From positions 4,347,001-4,411,000 of the forward strand of contig CM070572.1 in assembly GCA_036346355.1 (NCBI GenBank): DNA of 64,000 bases, read 5' to 3'. Numbering within the stretch: position 1 is the stretch's first letter; the number at the start of each line of letters is the position of its first letter. The stretch is from Rhipidocladum racemiflorum (lineage: Eukaryota; Streptophyta; Magnoliopsida; Poales; Poaceae). A model generated the notes under the pieces. It had not been told where the DNA came from, made no database searches, and saw nothing but the letters and a program-made list of their open reading frames with translations. The position numbers and the translations under genes are program-made. This document shows positions 57,415 to 64,000 of the stretch, piece after piece.

Positions 57415-60400
57415 ATGGAACGATATTTAAAAAGAAAGCTTCCACCGGCAGCAGATAGTGAGGATCATGATGGTGGAGCATCAAGTAGAGATGGAGGGGG
57501 ATCTAACATAAATAGAAACACTCCCTCTTTGCCGTTGTCATCGAGAGAGGTAAATTTAGATGACCTTCCATATGATCCAGCTGATAGGAAGAGAATATCG
57601 GAATACATAGGACCAAAACTACAAGATGAGATCAAAGTAAGATATTTGATTAGAGGTCCGTATAGGCCACAAGATGGTTTCATGTATCCACAAAGAAGCA
57701 TATCAAACCATTTACGTCGGTTTAATCCAGAATGGTTCACCAAATATGATTGGCTTGAGTATAGCGAGAAAATCGATAAAGCATTTTGTTTATATTGCTA
57801 CTTGTTCAGAGATTGCATTAATGGTCAAGGTGGAAATGATGCATTTGTAACAGAAGGTTTTTGTGGATGGAACAAATCAGATCGGCTTCAAACTCATGTT
57901 GGTCGGTGTAATAGTTTCCATAACGTGGCAGTGAAAAGAGCTAACAGTTTGTTGAAACAAGACCAGTCAGTTGTTGTTGCTCTCAACAAGCAGAGTCAAG
58001 TCACTAGAGAGGAGCATCGTATTCGATTGAATACTTCCATTAATGCAGCTAGATATTTGTTGCATCAAGGTTTAGCTTTTCGTGACCACGATGAATCAGA
58101 AGGCTCTAATAATAGGGGGAATTTTTTGGAGTTAGTCAAACTTGTGGCAGAACAAAATGATAAGGTGAAGAGAGTTGTGTTGAGAAATGCTCCTTTAAAT
58201 AAACAAATGGTATCTCCAACAATTCAGAAGGACATCGCTAATTGTTTTGCTGAGGTAATAAAATAAAAACTATCTTGTTTATTTTTATTCTACTTACAAA
58301 TTTTTCCACTCTTAGTATCATTATTGAATAATGTTTATTGTGTTTTCTATAGATCATAGTGAAATCTATCATCAACGAAATTGGTGATGATGTCTTTTGT
58401 TTGATGGTCGATGAGTCTGCTGATATTTCTGATAAGGAACAAATGGCTGTTGTTTTGCGATATGTTGACAAGCATGGATTAATTAAAGAAAGACTTATTG
58501 GTGTTGTTCATGTAAAAGAGACATCAGCTTCTTGTCTCAAATCTAATATTGATCATCTCTTTTCTAAGTATGGATTAAGCATAAAACAAATTAGAGGCCA
58601 AGGTTATGATGGAGCAAGCAACATGAGAGGTGAGTTTAATGGCTTGAGAGCTTTGATAATGAGGGAGAATAGTGTCATGGTCCTGCTTTTCTATGTGTAT
58701 GGTCATGGGGGCAAATGGGTATTTTCCCATCCAAATAATTTCCCCCCCCACTCCTTTCTTCTCTCTCTCTCTCCCCTCCCTTTTCCCCAACCGAACCCCA
58801 GCCGGTTCCCCACCCCACCCGACGCCCCCTCCTCCCCAGCCCGACTCTCCCCTGGGCGACGCCGGCCCCTCCCGCTGCCTCTGCGCTCGCGCCGCCACCT
58901 CCTCCCGTGGCCGGGCCTCTGCGCCCGCCGACCGCCTCCCGGCCCGTGGCGCCTCCACCGGCCGCCCCTTGTCCTCACAAACCGGCCGCCTCCACCAGCC
59001 ACGGCCGCTTCCACTACCGCCGGCCGCCTCCTCCTCCACGCCGCGACCCCGTACGGCCCTCTCCTCCCTCCTCTCCCTCTCTCCCTCTCTCTCTCCCTCT
59101 ACCTCTCCATGGCATGGCTAGGGTTTGGGTGTTTGGGAATAGTGCTCCAATTTGGGTGCATGGTAGGTGTTTGATGAAATGGCTATAAGCACTAGTAGGA
59201 TGGATGTGTGGGTGATAGTGGTCCTTCTAGGATTGTTGTCATGTTAGATGATGAATTGATGATTGTGAGGGCTCATACAAACTCAATAGAGGTGGTTGTT
59301 GCTAGGTGATTGTTAACATGCCAACTAGGACCAATGTGCGTCAATTGCTTCTTGCCAAATTCTTGTGTCCATCTCAATCCTCCTAATGAATGGGGCACCT
59401 TGGAGATGTCGTGGTATAGCATAGCATGGGGGTAAGGACACTTTATGCTTGAGTTGTAGTCTTCTTGTGCTGCCGTCAAAGTGTTAGTATCGAAGGTTAT
59501 GTTGAAACCATGGGTCAAGCTTTTAGTCTTTGGATAGCAAACTCCATTGGTATTGTTAAGTAGGGTTCTATTTCGTTCTTATTGTGTTGTTGTTTTCTCT
59601 CTAATAACCGACTGTTATTTGGAGCTGCTAATTGAAATTGCATCTTCCTAACAATTTGGTTGGCCTCTAGCTCAATCAAATGATTCGGAGTTTTGAGTCG
59701 TATTTCTTTTCTTCCTTGTTGAATGCTTGCATATTGTCTTAAATTGTCATTTCATCGCATGTGCATCGCATGCATCTCATTTCATTCATATGTGTCGTGT
59801 AGAGAACGATCACGCGGAGGGTGACGTGGCCGCGGTCGAGGGTGACCACGGTGAGCAGGTTGTCACTGAGACTCCGGCAGAAGCATCAGGCAAGCACCTA
59901 AGCATTTTGAACCCTTATATGATTCTATTTTTGAGAATAAATTGCTAAATTGTGAGTTACGTTTTGCATTAGGAGTTAATTGTGGGATAGGACTAGATCC
60001 CATTTGCTGCACATACACCCGTTGAAAATTGTTAAACATTTCCTTGGAGCTAATATGGGTAATATAATGAGTTCACGCTTAGCATGCTTAGATGTTGGGT
60101 TCGGGCCAAGTGACGGAGGGTTCTGTCACTTGTGGTTTTTATTATTACACACATGTTACGTTATGTTGGACTTGGAATTGGGAAAATGTTTTGGAAAGGT
60201 TAACTTGTGGACCGGGCGGGGGAATTGGTTCATTTGGGTATGGAGACTCAAATGTGTAGCCCCGTCTGTGTCAGTTAAGGACCGATCCGTAAGTGGAATA
60301 AGATTGAGCACACCCCGGTTGGTCGCATGCCCGATTATGGTACGGTAAGCCACTCTTTCTCTCATACGGAATCGATGGACCGTAACTTCCTGTGGTTGGA

Positions 60401-62943
60401 CGTGGTTGAGGGCGAGGCTTAGGCCGACTCTCGAGAGCAAGCCGGGCTTGGGGGGCTGCTCGAGGGGTGCTAGGTTTTCGGCCAGGAGGACGCTCAGCGA
60501 TTGGGTATGATTGGGAGGGTTGACACTAGGCCCTTGTGGTAAGTGTCGTGCGATCAATGCTTCCTCGCAGGTTAATTAAGCGATTCGAATTGCCGCTCTC
60601 GGATATGAGCAAGCTTAATCCGAACTTCTTCTGCGTAGTAAATAACTTGAACTTGTGGTTCGGCCGTTGGGCTTGAGCTTTAAAATGGTTATGTATTGCT
60701 CTACATTAATTGTTGTTAATTTCAATCTCACACTAGAAGTAAGTGCGGTCTATAACTGCTTTAAACTTGTAATTGGTTCGATTGTCGCAATTATACTACA
60801 AATGTTAATGCTTTTCCGCACTTTTACCTTAAGCTTACTCCTTGCTACAACTAAATGCATAATCCTTTGGAGTCGGTCATATATGGACCCACGGATAAGT
60901 CTTGCGAGTACCTTTTGTACTCATGCTTCTGCTTTGTGGTTTTCAGGTGAGGATCAGGTTGGCGAGTGTGAGTTCTCGCTGCATCGCTCTCGGTGGATCA
61001 AGGGCACCGAGTAGGGGCTTGCCGACGCCGTTTACGCCCGGGAGTGTTCAGGGGCAGAACACTTCCGGAGTTGTCTTACTTTTGCTGTTTGCATCCCTTT
61101 TGTTGTATAGATAGATGCGGTTGTTGGTCTTTTGGATTTGGCAATAGACGCTTAAGTGTATGTCGGGTTCCGTTTACGTTTTCTTTAAGCTAGCGATCTT
61201 CTTTGTGGATGTCGTTTACTTTCAATATATATATTTTGAATCGTGTTTTATTGTCTGTGAGTGGATGTCCGTAGAATCTAGAAAGGTCATGCCGAAATTT
61301 TCCGATTTGAGTCTTGGTCTTTTTCTCCGTTCTTGCCTAGTTTGGAGTCTTGGCGTGGTTTTCAAATCTTGGTTTGGTGGTTGTCGGGTTCGTCTTGTGC
61401 CGTGTGTTTCCGCTTGCGTGTGGTTTGGAAGGTTTCGGGTTCGTTGCCCCCTTTATGCAAATTGAATTGATATCGTATTGGTTTCCGGTATGCGGGGATC
61501 CTGGGCGCGTTTCGGGTCGCATACCGGGGGAATACCGGGGTTGTTGTCGAGTCGTTTGGATGTTCGTAGGGTTGTCTCTGTTGGGCTTGGGTATTAGCAT
61601 CAGAATCACCTCCGGTGATTGGTTGCTAGGATCCAAATCCGATGGGAACAACTGTTCATCCAACAACTCGAGGACGATCTGGGCGGCTCCTGACAAATAG
61701 CTCAGCATATTACGTTCATTGCTTTGCTCATCAACTTCAGCTAGTCATTGTGGCAGTTTCTAAAAAGAATGATGATATTAGTGACTTCTTTGACATGGTA
61801 AATCTTTTGCTTAATATAGTTGGAGCTTCTTGCAAGCGGAAAGATATGATTAGAGAAAGTCAACAAGAGACAGTGAGAAAAGCCATTGGCAGTGGTCAAC
61901 TTAGTAGTGGAACAGGATTAAATCAAGAGCAATCTCTTCAAAGGGCGGGAGACACTCGATGGTGTTCTCATTATAAAACCCTTAAGAGCATCAAAAATCT
62001 GTTTCCTTCTATTATTGAAGTGCTCCAATATGTCGAAAAAGATGGCCCAAATGATGGGAAAAAACGGCAAGCCCGTGGACTCTTAAATTATCTAAAGGAT
62101 TTTGACTTTGTCTTTCATTTGCATTTGATGTTGCTTATCTTAGGACATGCAAATGCTTTATCATTGTGTTTACAGAGGAAAGATCAAGATATCTTAGAGG
62201 CTATGTTGGAGGTGGAGAAAACTAAACGAAAATTTCAGCAAATTAGAGATGATGGTTGGGAAGCCCTATTGGAGACAGTATACTCCTTTTGTGATGAACA
62301 TGGTACTCTAAAGTTGGATATGGAAGAAGGATTTGTAGATAGACATAAACCAAGGCAAAAGACCAATCGTACTAACTATCAACATTATAGATACGATTGC
62401 TTGAATGTTGTTATGGACTTGCAACTGTTAGAGTTTAATGACCGTTTCAATGAGGTTAATTCTAATTTGCTTACACAAATGGCTGCTTTCAGTCCCAGTG
62501 ATTCGTTTCTTGCTTTTAGCCTTGAGAGCTTAATGGAGTTGGCTAAGTCCTATCCAGATGATTTCAATTCAATGCAGCTGAAGAATCTTAGTCTTGAGCT
62601 TCCTATCTACATTGATAATGTGAGAGCAGATGAAAGATTTGCCAATTTGAGCACTATTTCTGAACTTGCTAAATTGATGGTGGATACAAAGAAACATCTT
62701 TCTTTCCCTTTAGTTTATAAGCTCCTCAAGCTAGTGTTAGTTCTACCAATTGCAACTGCATCAGTTGAGAGGTGTTTTTCAGCGATGAAAATTGTGAAGA
62801 CGGTGTTACGCAATCGTATGGGTGATCAGTTTATGAATGACTCCATAATTTGCTTTGTGGAGCAAGGTTTTCTAGCCACAATTCCAAATGGCGATGTGAT
62901 AGATCTTTTTCAGAAGATGAAAGAACGAAGGGAACAACTATAA
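57415..62943 (+). pseudogene. hAT transposase with zinc-finger N-terminus, split by solo LTR
   Basis: Exon 1 is 57415-58254, the intron 58255-58352 (GT-AG), and exon 2 58353-62943 with the LTR inside. A 5' UTR intron seems to end at CACAG 57400. Leaving out the LTR and one TSD copy, the frame is continuous for 800 residues. It has a TTF/MYM-type zinc-finger region (WFTKYDWLEYSEKIDKAFCL, Cys at 125 and 128, His near 161), the first catalytic Asp region LMVDESADISD (about residue 300), GYDGASNMRG (about 366), then HCFAHQLQL, DTRWCSH and the C-terminal dimerisation block LPIATASVERCFSAMKIVKT. This is the DUF4371/hAT type related to ZMYM1-like proteins. The LTR in codon 387 abolishes it. Confidence 0.88.
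58673..61695 (+). mobile_element. Gypsy-like solo LTR in the hAT transposase, TSD AATAG
   Basis: 3023 bp from TGTCATGGTCC to GGCGGCTCCTGACA, with exact duplications AATAG (58668-58672, 61696-61700). There is no primer site or internal coding region. Like the LTR at 824-5938 it has a GC-rich Pro-coding-like part (58.75-59.1 kb) and a GAGTACCTTTTGTACTC motif at about 60907. Orientation is chosen from that shared layout. Confidence 0.85.
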
Positions 62944-63112
62944 AAGAGCCATTGAGGTAACCATTTTTGTAGAAAGTATTTATTTTTGTTATGAACTATT
63001 TTTTCTACAATTTTTTCTCTTGCCTGTGTATGCTATCTGTATTATATAGCCATGTTATAAGTTAGTGACTAAGTGCTGACCCCAGCCATATTTTTTGCTG
63101 GATTCGCCCCTG

Positions 63113-63461
63113 TGTGCTGCAGCTGACGCCATGGGCTGCAGGTGACCTGCAGCCAACACCGTGCGCTGCAGGCCACCTGCAGCTATTGCCGAGCGTTGCA
63201 GGACCTGCAGCCGAGCCTCTACGTTGCAGGCCACCCACCCCGGTCACTGTTGTCCGCGCCACGACACGCCCGGTTGCTCCTCCTGCCACCTGGTGACACC
63301 GGTTGTCCAGGCCCCCGTTAGAAGCCCCCTTACTGCCACATGCTGCCGCACATGCACGCGTTGGCTAAATTGATGAGTTTTCTCTGCATGCTACGTCCAA
63401 TCGAACCGCCGAAAGCAATGTCCAATTTTGTCCGGCGTCTGTTTTTCTCGCGCGGTCTCAT
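63113..63461. other. CTGCAG-rich spacer
   Basis: 63113-63240 repeats the words GGGCTGCAGG, CACCTGCAGC and TTGCAGG in slightly varied form, a degenerate short repeat rather than a gene. No product recognised. Confidence 0.35.
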
Positions 63462-63468
63462 TATAAAT
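63462..63468 (+). promoter_or_regulatory. TATA box of a possible transcription unit leaving the window
   Basis: TATAAAT, followed after about 30 bp by a transcribed-leader-like region with the 35-bp repeat, then a possible intron acceptor TTTTTGCAG at about 63700. No coding frame is visible before the window ends. Confidence 0.35.
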
Positions 63469-63508
63469 CACAAGGCCGCCTCACATTCGTGAGTGAGCTC
63501 AGAAAACG

Positions 63509-63613
63509 GAGAGCGCGAGGAGATCTGAGAAGCTGAGTACACCGAGAGCGCGAGGAGATCTGAGAAGCTGAGTACACCGAGAGCGCGAGGAGATCTGAGC
63601 AGCTGAGAAAACC
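63509..63613 (+). repeat. 35-bp direct repeat, three copies
   Basis: Units start at 63509, 63544 and 63579, each GAGAGCGCGAGGAGATCTGA at the front. The first two are identical; the third differs in its second half. It probably lies in a 5' UTR. Confidence 0.8.
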
Positions 63614-64000
63614 AATTTAGTTGGTGTTCATAATTTGTAGAATATATTTAGAGGTAACTTTTTTTCGAGTATTTGATTTGGGATTGCTATTTTTGCAGGT
63701 GTGGTTTACGAAGGTTATTTTGTACGGTGCTAGAGATTTACCGATTTTTAGTACATCTTCAGAGAGGTTAGTTTGAAATCTTCTGGAGTAGTATAATATT
63801 GTTGTTCAATTAGTATAATCATTAGAATATTAGTATAACCAGCAGTATCACTCAGAATTAGTAAAATAAGAACAAGTAGTGCATGAAATGACGGTAATTG
63901 TGTTCCTTGTCTGTATTAGATGACTTGACAGTAGTAATGTCATGAGTAGTATGTAATGCAGTGTATGACTGGCGTGCTGTTTGTGAAAGTAGTAGTATGT

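Larger units (their letters stand above)
56613..63112 (+). mobile_element. Autonomous-type hAT element (ZMYM1-like), TSD TGTGCTGC
   Basis: The termini are CAGGGGCGGATCCA and, on the other strand, CAGGGGCGAATCCA (13 of 14 match), with perfect 8-bp duplications TGTGCTGC (56605-56612, 63113-63120). It contains a two-exon transposase on the plus strand and is 6.5 kb long including a 3.0-kb solo LTR; without that it would be about 3.5 kb. The intact duplication, ends and reading frame point to recent activity before the LTR arrived. Confidence 0.92.

Noticed and set aside
58672..59188. Overlapping Pro/Ser/Arg-rich frames on both strands
   Set aside because: They fall in the GC-rich part of a solo LTR; open frames in several phases are expected from composition alone.
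63509..63613. 35-bp direct repeats as a CRISPR array
   Set aside because: The copies are contiguous without spacers, so this is a simple tandem repeat in a plant genome.

Overview
This is nuclear DNA of a grass. The evidence is grass-type gene structure (short GT-AG introns), a monocot-like lysine-ketoglutarate reductase/saccharopine dehydrogenase (LKR/SDH) gene, Sirevirus-type Copia LTRs full of short palindromes, Tourist-like MITEs, CACTA and hAT elements, and small Helitrons with typical grass termini. Panicoid is my best guess; the species cannot be read from the sequence.

Only two genes look complete and native. RPL35A (ribosomal protein eL33) lies at 12799-13329 on the minus strand in three exons, with a telo box and site II motifs upstream. 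The bifunctional LKR/SDH gene covers about 35.7-53.1 kb on the minus strand. I could phase 25 coding exons (3189 bp, 1062 codons plus stop) with no break, plus a 5' exon holding an 89-codon upstream ORF. Its introns hold a 5.4-kb Copia element with a TSD, two LINE fragments and a small hAT element.

Layout: 1-7.5 kb is a Tourist-type end, gene fragments (MYB-like, AHL-like) split by a large gypsy-like solo LTR that itself holds a Sirevirus-like solo LTR, then a Pack-type hAT element carrying a fragment of the splicing protein SmB. 7.5-16.2 kb is AT-rich DNA with MITEs, RPL35A, a glycosyltransferase fragment, a Helitron and a DEAH-helicase fragment. 16.2-32.3 kb is a CACTA element that inserted in the helicase fragment. 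It is split by a complete 11.6-kb Sirevirus (TSD CCTAC) and a solo LTR (TSD TGGTG), and its TNP2 transposase is broken. 32.3-35.7 kb is LTR remnant, AT-rich DNA and a short hAT element. 35.7-53.1 kb is LKR/SDH. 53.1-56.6 kb is its upstream region with a MITE, a Helitron and a tandem triplicated Tourist element. 56.6-63.1 kb is an autonomous-type hAT element (14-bp TIRs, 8-bp TSD) whose 800-codon transposase is intact except for one 3-kb solo LTR. The last 0.9 kb holds a TATA box and a 35-bp triple repeat that may be the 5' end of a transcription unit outside the window.

I found no bacterial-type system, CRISPR array, tRNA or rRNA. The notable content is the nested-insertion history, gene-fragment capture, two GC-AG introns in the two real genes, and the possible uORF of LKR/SDH.
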